Shown in pieces: positions 26,349-35,341 of a stretch of 38,660 nt of DNA. Position numbers and translations under genes: made by a program. The stretch is taken from positions 52,141 to 90,800 of the forward strand of contig JAPLDS010000051.1 in assembly GCA_026391295.1 (NCBI GenBank). Reading direction: 5' to 3'. Numbering within the stretch: position 1 is the first letter of the stretch; every line of letters begins with the position of its first letter. The stretch comes from Bacteroidia bacterium (lineage in GTDB: Bacteria > Bacteroidota > Bacteroidia > Bacteroidales > Prolixibacteraceae). The notes under the pieces are model-generated. The model ran no database searches, had not been told where the DNA came from, and saw only the letters and a list, made by a program, of their open reading frames with translations.

Positions 26349-28334
26349 ATGACAATACTAAAAACTAAAAAATGGACAATGCTGCTGCTTTTGCTTATTG
26401 CGGGCAGTCTCTCAGCTCAGGTAAAACTTCCCCTTTTATTCAGTAATAATATGGTTCTTCAGAAAGGGGTTGAGATTCCAGTCTGGGGATGGGCTTCACC
26501 AGGCGAAAGGGTGACGGTATCACTTGAGAAATCTAGCGCCTCAACAAAAGCCAATAAAGCTGGAAAATGGATGGTTAAACTGCCATCCATGAACTATGGT
26601 GGACCTTATAAATTGATTATTAAAGGTAAATCAACTACCACATTCGAAAATGTTATGATTGGAGAAGTCTGGGTTTGCTCTGGTCAATCGAACATGGAAT
26701 TTTACCTTGTTAATAGTAAAAATGGAGATGCTGAAGTTGCTGCATCTGATTATCCACAAATACGACTATTCACCGTAAAAAAACGAATTACGCAATCGCC
26801 ACAAGATAAATTAGAAGATGGAGAATGGACCCCCTGTTCACCAAACACCTCTCCCCGCTTTTCTGCTGTCGCTTACTTCTTCGGCAGAGCTCTTTATGAA
26901 AAATTAAAAGTTCCCATTGGATTAATAAATACCTCATGGGGTGGCACCGTTGCAGAAACATGGATGAGTGAAGAGTCAATTGTAAAAGACCCAGATTTAG
27001 CCCCTTCATTGGCAGCATTAAAAAAAATCGATCTTGACAACTATGCGAAAACAATCGAGAAAGAGGTACGCGACCGTGTAGGTGCTATCTCAAAAGTAGA
27101 TCTTGGAATGGAGAATGGAATGCCTATCTGGGCCGACCAAAATCTAAATGACTCAGACTGGAAATCGATGAAGCTACCTGGATATATTGAAAACAATGGT
27201 TTAGCAGGAGTTGATGGAATTATCTGGTTTAGAAAAGAAGTAACCATCTCAGCAGATGCGGCTGGCAAACCTGCAACACTTCGGTTAGCGAAAATCAATG
27301 ACTCGGATAATACCTTCGTAAATGGGACTCTTATGGGCTCCAACAAACTGATTGCTGAACGTTCGCGCGTCTACACCATTCCTGCTGGAGTGCTCAAAGC
27401 TGGAAAAAATAATATTACGGTCCAAGTGGAAGACATTGGTGGCATGGGTGGTATTTATGGCGATTCAGCAGCACTGAAGCTAGAGTGCATCGATCAAAAT
27501 ATATCGTTAAGCGGCAACTGGAAATACAAAGTTGGACAAGTAAAATTCAGCACCGTATTAAGTCCGAACTCCTACCCAACCTTGCTTTACAATGCGATGT
27601 TAAGCCCATTAATTCCATACGCTATTAAAGGGGCAATCTGGTACCAAGGGGAGAGCAATGCAGGGCGAGCAAAACAATATCAGCGGGTCTTCCCGAATCT
27701 GATTAAAGACTGGAGAGCACACTGGAACCAAGGAGAATTCCCGTTTTTATTTGTTCAGCTAGCAAACTTTATGAAAACGGATTCGGTACCGGTAGAAAGC
27801 ACATGGGCTGAATTACGTGAAGCACAAAGCATGACACTTGCTCTACCAAATACTGGAATGGCAGTCATTACCGATGTTGGGGATGCCGTAAATATTCATC
27901 CGATCGATAAGCAGACAGTTGGTATGCGATTGGCATTATCAGGACTTAAGGTGGCATATCAACAAGACCTTGTCTATTCTGGACCTGTTTATAAAACAAT
28001 GAATATCGAGGGCAATAAGGTAACGCTAACCTTCGATCAGATCGGAAGCGGATTAAAAGTCAAAGATAAATATGGCTATGTTAAAGGTTTTGCGGTGGCT
28101 GGAGAAGACCATCAGTTTCATTGGGCGACAGGCAAACTAACTGGGATTAACACACTTCAGATTAGCTCTTCTGAGGTTAAAAACCCAGTGGCGGTGCGTT
28201 ATGCCTGGGGAAATAACCCGGATGATGCCAACCTATACAATAGTGCCGATCTACCTGCTTCTTCCTTCCGAACAGATCATTGGAAAGGAATTACCGAATA
28301 TGTTAGTCTTTTAGACGATCAATTCACAACGTGA
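26349..28334 (+). CDS. Sialate O-acetylesterase-like SGNH esterase with inserted jelly-roll domain
   Basis: 661 residues. The signal peptide is about 1-24 (SLSAQ). The SASA/DUF303 family hallmarks are VCSGQSNMEF with nucleophile S114, IGLINTSWGGTVAETW, AIWYQGESNAGRAKQY, and the catalytic histidine H517 in NIHPIDKQTVGMRLAL. A galactose-binding/jelly-roll insertion (about 255-375, WADQNLNDSDWKSMKLP to VQVEDIGGMGG) splits the hydrolase domain, as in many Bacteroidota members. It removes O-acetyl groups from sugars; outside host-associated species this usually means plant or algal polysaccharide rather than sialic acid. The 192-base gap upstream is AT-rich without a consensus promoter. A large hairpin starts at its stop codon. 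Confidence 0.9.
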   Translation: MTILKTKKWTMLLLLLIAGSLSAQVKLPLLFSNNMVLQKGVEIPVWGWASPGERVTVSLEKSSASTKANKAGKWMVKLPSMNYGGPYKLIIKGKSTTTFENVMIGEVWVCSGQSNMEFYLVNSKNGDAEVAASDYPQIRLFTVKKRITQSPQDKLEDGEWTPCSPNTSPRFSAVAYFFGRALYEKLKVPIGLINTSWGGTVAETWMSEESIVKDPDLAPSLAALKKIDLDNYAKTIEKEVRDRVGAISKVDLGMENGMPIWADQNLNDSDWKSMKLPGYIENNGLAGVDGIIWFRKEVTISADAAGKPATLRLAKINDSDNTFVNGTLMGSNKLIAERSRVYTIPAGVLKAGKNNITVQVEDIGGMGGIYGDSAALKLECIDQNISLSGNWKYKVGQVKFSTVLSPNSYPTLLYNAMLSPLIPYAIKGAIWYQGESNAGRAKQYQRVFPNLIKDWRAHWNQGEFPFLFVQLANFMKTDSVPVESTWAELREAQSMTLALPNTGMAVITDVGDAVNIHPIDKQTVGMRLALSGLKVAYQQDLVYSGPVYKTMNIEGNKVTLTFDQIGSGLKVKDKYGYVKGFAVAGEDHQFHWATGKLTGINTLQISSSEVKNPVAVRYAWGNNPDDANLYNSADLPASSFRTDHWKGITEYVSLLDDQFTT

Positions 28335-28375
28335 AGAAATGCAGACAGCTCCTAGCTCACATGCGTTTCTTCGCG
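28330..28375 (+). promoter_or_regulatory. Large intercistronic hairpin overlapping the esterase stop codon
   Basis: CGTGAAGAAATGC (28330-28342) pairs with GCGTTTCTTCGCG (28363-28375) over 13 bp including two G-U wobbles. The loop holds a second small stem, AGCT-CCT-AGCT (28347-28357). The stop codon TGA (28332-28334) lies inside the 5' arm. No T run follows, so it is not a textbook terminator; an RNA-stability or processing element between two operon genes, or a partial terminator, is more likely. Confidence 0.55.
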
Positions 28376-28411
28376 TTATAATCGGATGCAAATTTACAAA
28401 TCGAACCTCCT

Positions 28412-30505
28412 ATGAACAGATTTAGCACAACCATCGTTTTTGTTCTGATATTATTTTTTAGTTCACTTGTTTTAAAAGCCGTTCCCGACAAGGGCACAGC
28501 TGAGGCGAACGTGCCAATAATTAATAAAGCGAATATCTCCTTCCGAATTGGTGTTCCGCTTTGGGCTTCAGAAAAACGATGCACCGAGGTCTTTAATCTG
28601 TTCGATAAATACAAAGGGGTAACCGATGAGATCACTTTTTTTAGCTCAGCTACCCATCCCCCTCTGCCAATCAAAGTTTTTAAAGAGAGAGCGTCTATTT
28701 TAAAAATTCGCATAGCTGAAGCGAAGAAACGTGGCTATAAAGCAGGGATTAATATCCTCTCCTCGATAGGGCATCACAACGAGAATCTCGACAATTCGCT
28801 AAATGGTGATTATGTCAATATGACCAATATTGATGGTCAGATTTGCAAGGGTTCGTTTTGTCCAAATGGAGAACACCTGCGCGAGTATGTGCAAACCATT
28901 TATCAGCTTTCTGCTGAAGCAAATCCTGACTATATCTGGATCGACGATGATGTAAGGTTTGGTCATATGCCCATTGGCCTTGGATGTTTTTGTGATAAGT
29001 GTCTGCAAATTTTTGAAAAAGAGTCAGGAGTGAACTATACGCGCGAAAAACTCAAAACTGTGTTAAATGAAGGATCAGTCGAAGATAAACTTAAGGTTCG
29101 CCTAGCTTGGCTGCAGCATAATCGGAATACGATCTCCAAACTCTTTGTCTTAATTGAGAAAACAGTTCATACGATTCAACCCAAAATGTCGCTAGGCTTT
29201 ATGACTGGCGATCGGTTTTATGAAGGGTATGATTTTGAGAATTGGGCCAGAATTTTAGCTGGACCAAATCACATTCCAGTCATGTGGCGACCAGGTGGAG
29301 GTTATTACACCGATAACCTGACCGCAGAACTTGTTGGAAAATCGCACGATGTAGGACGACAAGTATCGGTCTTGCCGAAAGAGGTTGTTTCAATTGAGTC
29401 GGAGATCGAAAACTTTCCCTACCAAAGACTGAAAAAAGCAGCGAATATGGTGGTACTGGAGGCCTGTTCACACATTGCAGCTGGTTGCACTGGAGCCGCC
29501 TTTAATGTGTTATCTTTTTACGATGAGCCATTAGATGAGTATGAACCCCTATTAGCAAAACTCCAAGAGGCCAGGCCTTTCTTTAATCTGATGGTTCAGA
29601 AGTTAGGAAGAACGGACTTAACGGGCATCGAGACCTTCTGGAATAAAAATAGTTTTGCCACGGGGAATATCGATCAAGGTAACTGGCTTAGCTCAGGAAA
29701 TCCTTTGGTTAGCCACGACCTATACAATATCGGCCTACCTACCTTCTATTCTGGGAAGAATGCGAAAGTGACTATTCTAGGAAAAGATAATATCCTAACC
29801 TTATCGAAGGATGAGGTTCGACAAATTCTTTCAGGTGGCGTTTATATGGATGCAGAAGCTTTAGCACAACTAAATCGTTTAGGATTTGGTGATCTTACCG
29901 GATTTGAAGTGGGAAAATCGGATAAGGTCGACAGGATAGAGCATTTCACCAACCACCCTCTCAATGGCAGCTTTGCTGGAGCCTCACGAGACAACAGACA
30001 ATCATTTTGGAAATCAGAGGCCTTCACGCTAAAACCGAATAGCGCTAATGCGAAAATCATCAGCACACTTATTGACTATTCAGGACGCGAAGTCTCCCCA
30101 TGCACCTCCGGGACTTTTGAAAATAAGTTAGGAGGACGGATATTTGTGGCAGGCTACTACCCTTGGACATTTATGGAAAACAAGTCGAAAAGCAATCAGA
30201 TGAAATCGATCTTTCGCTGGCTATCCAACCAAACACTCCCTGGATATATTGAATCCTTTCATCGGATCAACCTTTGGATCCGCGAGCCGAATCAAGGTAA
30301 AATAGCTCTCGCCTTTACAAACGCCTCTTTTGATGAAGCCAAGAATGTGGTATTGAAGTTACGAACTGCGAATAAAACGATAAAGCTATACGATATGCAG
30401 TGTAAGGAAACAACGATTACCTCATCTGGCACTGACGGAGTTTATCAAAAATTCACGATCCCAGAAGTGGGACCTTGGCAGATCAGGTTAGTGAGTTGTG
30501 AGTAA
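28412..30505 (+). CDS. Exported GH42-like TIM-barrel protein
   Basis: 697 residues. A signal peptide covers about 1-23 (ending LKA). Residues about 45-420 look like a TIM barrel: RIGVPLWASEKR, KRGYKAGINILSSIG, the acidic strand end WIDDDVRFG (176-184) and a cysteine cluster GCFCDKCLQIFE (191-202) resembling the metal-binding cysteines of GH42-type enzymes. The middle (about 440-590) resembles a glutamine-amidotransferase/trimerisation-type domain, with a small beta domain at the end. I do not assign a CAZy family: the barrel is remote, and catalytic residues are only candidates (D178-D180, E in MVVLEACSHIA). Last gene of the plus-strand cluster; it ends 10 bases from the convergent esterase gene. 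Confidence 0.62.
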   Translation: MNRFSTTIVFVLILFFSSLVLKAVPDKGTAEANVPIINKANISFRIGVPLWASEKRCTEVFNLFDKYKGVTDEITFFSSATHPPLPIKVFKERASILKIRIAEAKKRGYKAGINILSSIGHHNENLDNSLNGDYVNMTNIDGQICKGSFCPNGEHLREYVQTIYQLSAEANPDYIWIDDDVRFGHMPIGLGCFCDKCLQIFEKESGVNYTREKLKTVLNEGSVEDKLKVRLAWLQHNRNTISKLFVLIEKTVHTIQPKMSLGFMTGDRFYEGYDFENWARILAGPNHIPVMWRPGGGYYTDNLTAELVGKSHDVGRQVSVLPKEVVSIESEIENFPYQRLKKAANMVVLEACSHIAAGCTGAAFNVLSFYDEPLDEYEPLLAKLQEARPFFNLMVQKLGRTDLTGIETFWNKNSFATGNIDQGNWLSSGNPLVSHDLYNIGLPTFYSGKNAKVTILGKDNILTLSKDEVRQILSGGVYMDAEALAQLNRLGFGDLTGFEVGKSDKVDRIEHFTNHPLNGSFAGASRDNRQSFWKSEAFTLKPNSANAKIISTLIDYSGREVSPCTSGTFENKLGGRIFVAGYYPWTFMENKSKSNQMKSIFRWLSNQTLPGYIESFHRINLWIREPNQGKIALAFTNASFDEAKNVVLKLRTANKTIKLYDMQCKETTITSSGTDGVYQKFTIPEVGPWQIRLVSCE

Positions 30506-30515
30506 GAAGAATCGT

Positions 30516-31442
30516 TTATTTAATTCGATCAAAAAAAGTGACTAACCCTTGGTTCATAAAAGGATTACCGCAACTAAGTCCATGATCGGATGAATTAATT
30601 TCAATTAATTCACAGGTACCGCCACCATTTTGAATGTAGCGCTGGAAGGTGCGCGAGGCTGAAATAGGAACAACTGGATCGCCATTTCCATGCCAGATTG
30701 CGACTGGAACTGGGTAATGAAGTAAAGTATCCTTACCCCGAATTCTGCTATTGGCATAAAGTGGATTCCATCCTTTTACCTTAGCTGGCTCCCAATTTTT
30801 CCCTGACTTATCCGTGAAATCAAATACCGTAGAGATGACTTTAGGTGTCGTAGGAAACCATGGGTGATCCCAAGCTTGCCCTTTTAAATCGAGTACCGCA
30901 CTGAACAAACCTTGAGCTGAGACAATTGCTGGGTGCTGCAGACAAAAATTCGAAGACGAGAGACCTCCCATCGACAAGCCAACAACGAAGATTTTTGGTT
31001 CAATATTATAGCACTTTTTAATGGTTTTATAGGCTTGAAAAGCAGAATAAATGACCAGTGGACCTCCCATATTTTCCATTGACTCTCCTCCATTGACATC
31101 AAAAATAGCATAGCCATGACTCAATAAAGAATCAACTATTGCAAAATTATTGATAAACCAATTTTTCGCTGTCACACCGCCACCAGCACCATGAGCACAG
31201 TAGATAAGTCGAGTTGGCTTACCTCCCTGTGTATAAGACTTGGGCAGTTTAAGAATGGCTTGATCACGAAAAATCGCAGTAGGCTTACCTGAATTATTTG
31301 CCACTGTATAATTATGCATCAGACGTTTAGGGATCGGAATTGCAAAATGGATATCTGCAGAATTATCCGCTTTACGAATTTGAGCAAACGTATTAAGGCC
31401 CAAACAACCAATCATCCCAACAACGACAAATAGCTTTCTCAT
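30516..31442 (-). CDS. Exported alpha/beta-hydrolase (esterase/peptidase-like)
   Basis: 308 residues. The signal peptide ends at TFAQ (18-21). The alpha/beta-hydrolase triad is visible: S157 in GLSMGG, D255 in HGNGDPVVP and H287 in SSDHGLSCG. The oxyanion region is CAHGAGGGV (82-90). The fold is of the PHB-depolymerase/feruloyl-esterase/prolyl-oligopeptidase kind; in this setting an acetyl or other carbohydrate ester is the likely substrate, but this is inference. It is the last gene of a four-gene minus-strand operon, starting 4 bases after the preceding stop, and is convergent with the plus arm with 10 bases between stops and no terminator. Confidence 0.8.
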   Translation of the reverse strand: MRKLFVVVGMIGCLGLNTFAQIRKADNSADIHFAIPIPKRLMHNYTVANNSGKPTAIFRDQAILKLPKSYTQGGKPTRLIYCAHGAGGGVTAKNWFINNFAIVDSLLSHGYAIFDVNGGESMENMGGPLVIYSAFQAYKTIKKCYNIEPKIFVVGLSMGGLSSSNFCLQHPAIVSAQGLFSAVLDLKGQAWDHPWFPTTPKVISTVFDFTDKSGKNWEPAKVKGWNPLYANSRIRGKDTLLHYPVPVAIWHGNGDPVVPISASRTFQRYIQNGGGTCELIEINSSDHGLSCGNPFMNQGLVTFFDRIK

Positions 31443-31446
31443 AGTC

Positions 31447-34188
31447 TTAGTATTCTAGTTTTACAGTTGCTGTTCCTTGAAAACCTTGGATCAAAACAGA
31501 TTCTGTTGACGAATCATAGGTACCTCCAGTAACTCTTATAGCCTTTTTACCTGCTGGGTGAGGAATACGGATTCGCACATCTTGAGGTTTCGAGGTTGAA
31601 TTACACGTAATGTTCGCTTCTATTGACCCATTATTTAGGTGAGAAGTTACGTCCAAAGAGAGAGGCCCGAAATAACATTGCACCTTATTCAAGGTGATCT
31701 TCTTCCCATCTTCCAACCATTGGCGTGGAACTCCTGGCAGTAGGTTCAAGGTTTGTCCCTCTTCAAGGTAAAGCATCCAACGTGTCTCCATTAAAAACCA
31801 ACCCTCCTCGTGAGTTTTATGAGAACTCACCTGATAGAGATGCTCCCAAAAAGAGTAGGTATCACGATCCGCTAAAGCCGAAAAAGTGTTGTAGTATGTT
31901 TTTAGAAATGGCTTTATCATTCCAAGTTTAAGCTGAATCCAATTGTGACGACTATAATACGGCTGGCTAAATGCTGCATTGCGCTGATAAAAAAGCTCGC
32001 TGTGGTAATTTAGCATCATTTTGGAGATTGGATCTTCAGGTGTCAAAACTTCGCAAAAAACGAGAAACAACGGCCCTAGAAGCACATCGGGAGCAGTCAC
32101 CGTACCATGAGAAACATAGTTCTCTGGGATGATATGCAAGGCTCTTGGACCAATTGCTTCGGTCCAAGGGGGAACCGTGGGAGACCAACTTCCATCTCCA
32201 AGTGGAACAACCGGGGAATTTGAAATGCTATTTTCCAATGAAATTCGAATGTCATTTTTCCAGGCGAGAGCTTCTTGTTCCAAACGATTTGATTGCGTAG
32301 CGTCAACCTCCTTAAGCATCTCCGCAACTCGGCTAAGACCAAGGTAGGCGTAGGCATTCAACATATACTGATGAAATGGATCTTCTGGATCGGCAACCTT
32401 TCCAGCTATCATCCCATAGCCTTTACCTTTAAGTTCGATCTTTTTATTTTGTGCACGCCACTGAAGCAAGAATTCAGTCGCTTTTAACAGCTGAGGTTCG
32501 ACTTTCTGAACCCACTGTTTATCTTTGGTGTATCTGAAATATTCGCCCATACTCCAAAGCGCTGCACCTGTCTCGACCATATAACCACCAAAGTTCTGAA
32601 TCATCCCATCATCGTGCTGCTTATCCAAGAAAAAGGTCAACGAACGTTTAGCGACGTCAGTAAGCCCCATTGAATTATAAAATTGAATAATGGGCGAACT
32701 TTCAGTTCCAATAGGTGTATAGACTCCAATAGCAGGAGCCAACGTTCCCGCAGGATCCTTGCCATAGGTAATTAAATTAAGGTGTAATAATCCCGCTTGT
32801 ATCATCTCATTGATGCGGGTCTCGGGGACACTGATCTGTGCCGCAGTGGCCAACTTCTCTTTCCAAAATGTTTTACATTCAGCAAGTCGAGAATCAAACG
32901 ATTGACTTGAAAGTTGGACTGCCCGAGCTTTTGTGATTGGACTATGGGGAACGTAAAATTCAAAGATGGCCTTTTCGCCTGGTTTAATTAAAACACTGAT
33001 CTCCTCATCATGTAATGGAAGGCCATTCAGCTTCGAAATTCCGAATACTCGATCAGAAGCATACGTTGAAAACCCAGTCGATTTATCAAACGAATAGGCG
33101 TTTTTAATCCACCATCCTGCCCCAGGTCTGATCGTTTTAAACCAAGCGTATCGTGGTACTGACGAGCGGTTAATGGCTTCGCAATGATAATAAAGAACCG
33201 TTGTCTCGCTCTTATTGATTTCTTCTTCCACTCTAGGTTTTACCAGCTCTTGCTGTTGCTTGGTGAGCATATGGCCTCCGCTATACTGATCAGCCACGAG
33301 GTAATCGGTGCCAATCGCAGCTTGATTATTCAACGGTGATTTCTCTAGCGAGACAAACATCGTTGATTGGTAATCAATATCTTCATCCAAATGGGTTGAA
33401 TGTAATATGGGAAGTACCCCTTCATCTAATCGACGCGTTACATTCACGGAAACCCCTTGTCCTCGACCCACTAAATAAGCGTAATCAGTTGGTTTATTAT
33501 CTAGCTCCGGTAATTTTATGGTGGTTGATGAATTTCGAGGCTTAATGAGATTCATCTCGCTGGCTGGATGGGTGCGATTGTCGTTCAGTTCGAAGATCCG
33601 GATATCACGACTGATGCCTAACCAAGTTGGACAAGATTGGTTTCGAGTATGAATGGCAGCTGAATCAAAACTCTCTTCCGGCAGTTCGGACAACTGCTGA
33701 ACCTTGCTTTTTAACCCTTGAGCTTTGATAAAAGATTCTATTTGATCCAAGGTGCGCGAGTCCTGAGCTGCAGTAACCACAACCTGAAAGAGAGGGATAG
33801 AAATCGGGTATTGAGAAGTAACATCACGAAGAAAGAACGTAAAAGGATGGGTGGCTGTTCGGATGGTAATCCTCGTCGCATCACTTCCTACCTGATTCTT
33901 TACATCAGCTAACGAAAGCTCCAGTCGGCTGCTCCCCTTCGATTTAAACTCAAATGAATTACCATGGATTTTCCCTTTCCCGTCAACAATACGAATGTTC
34001 GATAGTCGACCATTATAAACCTCAATAGTACCCTTCGGCTCTGCATCGCGCCACTCTACCGCAATAGTTTGAACCGTTTTGTCAACGCTATTCTGACTAA
34101 ATGCGGCATGTAGAAAGAAGGTGCTTAATGCTAGTACGATGCCATAAATCTTGCTTCTGCTCATAATTTGCTGTTTTAAATAACTCAT
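31447..34188 (-). CDS. Large exported six-hairpin glycosidase-like protein
   Basis: 913 residues from ATG 34188. The frame reaches a TTG at 34200, rejected as a weak start; ATG 34164 is also possible and gives a shorter signal peptide. The signal peptide ends at AAFSQ. An N-terminal beta-sandwich region (to about 420) includes DYAYLVGRGQGVSV and YYHCEAINRSSVPRYAWFK; the central (alpha/alpha)6 barrel (about 450-800) includes QAGLLHLNLITYGKD, GYMVETGAALWSMGEYFRYTKD and PPWTEAIGPRALH; a C-terminal beta domain includes LNLLPGVPRQWLEDG. The order recalls GH78/GH95/GH15-clan proteins, but I cannot name a family. The E in PWTEAIG is a candidate catalytic acid. It lies between the beta-helix protein and the esterase in one operon. 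Confidence 0.68.
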   Translation of the reverse strand: MSYLKQQIMSRSKIYGIVLALSTFFLHAAFSQNSVDKTVQTIAVEWRDAEPKGTIEVYNGRLSNIRIVDGKGKIHGNSFEFKSKGSSRLELSLADVKNQVGSDATRITIRTATHPFTFFLRDVTSQYPISIPLFQVVVTAAQDSRTLDQIESFIKAQGLKSKVQQLSELPEESFDSAAIHTRNQSCPTWLGISRDIRIFELNDNRTHPASEMNLIKPRNSSTTIKLPELDNKPTDYAYLVGRGQGVSVNVTRRLDEGVLPILHSTHLDEDIDYQSTMFVSLEKSPLNNQAAIGTDYLVADQYSGGHMLTKQQQELVKPRVEEEINKSETTVLYYHCEAINRSSVPRYAWFKTIRPGAGWWIKNAYSFDKSTGFSTYASDRVFGISKLNGLPLHDEEISVLIKPGEKAIFEFYVPHSPITKARAVQLSSQSFDSRLAECKTFWKEKLATAAQISVPETRINEMIQAGLLHLNLITYGKDPAGTLAPAIGVYTPIGTESSPIIQFYNSMGLTDVAKRSLTFFLDKQHDDGMIQNFGGYMVETGAALWSMGEYFRYTKDKQWVQKVEPQLLKATEFLLQWRAQNKKIELKGKGYGMIAGKVADPEDPFHQYMLNAYAYLGLSRVAEMLKEVDATQSNRLEQEALAWKNDIRISLENSISNSPVVPLGDGSWSPTVPPWTEAIGPRALHIIPENYVSHGTVTAPDVLLGPLFLVFCEVLTPEDPISKMMLNYHSELFYQRNAAFSQPYYSRHNWIQLKLGMIKPFLKTYYNTFSALADRDTYSFWEHLYQVSSHKTHEEGWFLMETRWMLYLEEGQTLNLLPGVPRQWLEDGKKITLNKVQCYFGPLSLDVTSHLNNGSIEANITCNSTSKPQDVRIRIPHPAGKKAIRVTGGTYDSSTESVLIQGFQGTATVKLEY

Positions 34189-34203
34189 AGTTCTATTCAA
34201 CTT

Positions 34204-35340
34204 CTAATTAACTTTTGCATTCTCCAACAGCACCACTCTAGACGAATCGTTAGTTTTAAAATGATTAAAGTTATACCCAACATTAGAGACCACTGGATTA
34301 CAGAGGCCAATAACAATTTTTGCAGGGAAATAGGATTTGCCTTCAAAGGTGACATCCTGCACAAATCGGTACCAGACATTATCCATTAAATGCTCTGTAT
34401 TATAATTCGCAACCATCAGGTTATGTCCGGGCCGAAAAACAATGGGATAACGAACACATTCAATCTCAAGGGTCTGAACGGAACTGCTATGGTGACTAAA
34501 TTCGGAAAGGAAGCCAATATTACAACAGACAATCTGCACATCCTGAGCCACAAAATGTTCACTGAATTTAATTCCATAATCGTATCCACCAATTCGAATT
34601 AATCCGATATCGATCTGCGCGTGATTGTCAACTTTAGGAGTCACCAACGCTACGCTGCCAGTGCCAGTAGGATTTAAGATCGATGCCAAGGGGCTTTGAG
34701 TTGTGATTAGGATATTATCTAGAGTGCTTTTGCTGGCATATGCGAGATTTATCCCCCCTAACGAATTGCGAACCTGCACGGTATCACCCTGCTTAGTTGT
34801 ACTTGTTCGGATTCCAAGATTAAAAAATGATGGAGTTGAATAATTCCATTGTCTCCAATTTTTGCCTTGACCACGAACCATTCCAATCACAAACTGGGTA
34901 GAATCTGATGTGATAAGAGTCGACAATAGAATTGATCCATTCATTGAAGGGGTTGTTTTTATTAGCCCTTGCAACTCAAATTCAGGAGCAGTCTCGCCCT
35001 TAAAAACAATATTTATGGGATGCTCTAACGTGCTCACAGGGATGTAAAGTTGAGAAGAGCACCGTTGATGGTTCACCGAATCAATAGCTGGACCGCCAAT
35101 CTGATAGACGCCATCGGGAAAATAAACTGTTCCACCGCCATGACTTACGGCTGCATTGATCGCTGCTTGTATCGCTTTCGTGTCATCGGTTTTATGATCA
35201 CCCTTCGCACCAAAATTCTTTACATTGAAAGGATAGTTCGTATCCTTAGTTGTATTCTGTTCCAAGGTATAGATCAAGCCCAGACAAAGAATCAGGGTAA
35301 CCGTAAGAAAGAATAGGATGCCATTTTTTAGGTTTATCAT
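34204..35340 (-). CDS. Right-handed beta-helix protein, pectate-lyase superfamily, membrane-anchored
   Basis: 378 residues. An N-terminal hydrophobic stretch (about 8-25) is a signal anchor or signal peptide without a lipobox. The segment VKNFGAKGDHKTDDTKAIQ (40-58) with GGGTVYFPDGVYQIG is the standard start of pectate-lyase-3/GH28-like beta-helices. The repeated short strands after this fit a helix, but the polygalacturonase signature residues (NTD, DD, GHG, RIK) are not seen, so lyase, epimerase or a non-catalytic binding role are all open. The start ATG 35340 is one base after the stop of the preceding gene, which points to strong translational coupling. Confidence 0.72.
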   Translation of the reverse strand: MINLKNGILFFLTVTLILCLGLIYTLEQNTTKDTNYPFNVKNFGAKGDHKTDDTKAIQAAINAAVSHGGGTVYFPDGVYQIGGPAIDSVNHQRCSSQLYIPVSTLEHPINIVFKGETAPEFELQGLIKTTPSMNGSILLSTLITSDSTQFVIGMVRGQGKNWRQWNYSTPSFFNLGIRTSTTKQGDTVQVRNSLGGINLAYASKSTLDNILITTQSPLASILNPTGTGSVALVTPKVDNHAQIDIGLIRIGGYDYGIKFSEHFVAQDVQIVCCNIGFLSEFSHHSSSVQTLEIECVRYPIVFRPGHNLMVANYNTEHLMDNVWYRFVQDVTFEGKSYFPAKIVIGLCNPVVSNVGYNFNHFKTNDSSRVVLLENAKVN

Positions 35341-35341
35341 G

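Noticed and set aside
34189-34200. TTG start for the six-hairpin protein
   Set aside because: In-frame ATGs at 34188 and 34164 give normal signal peptides; TTG starts are rare in Bacteroidota.
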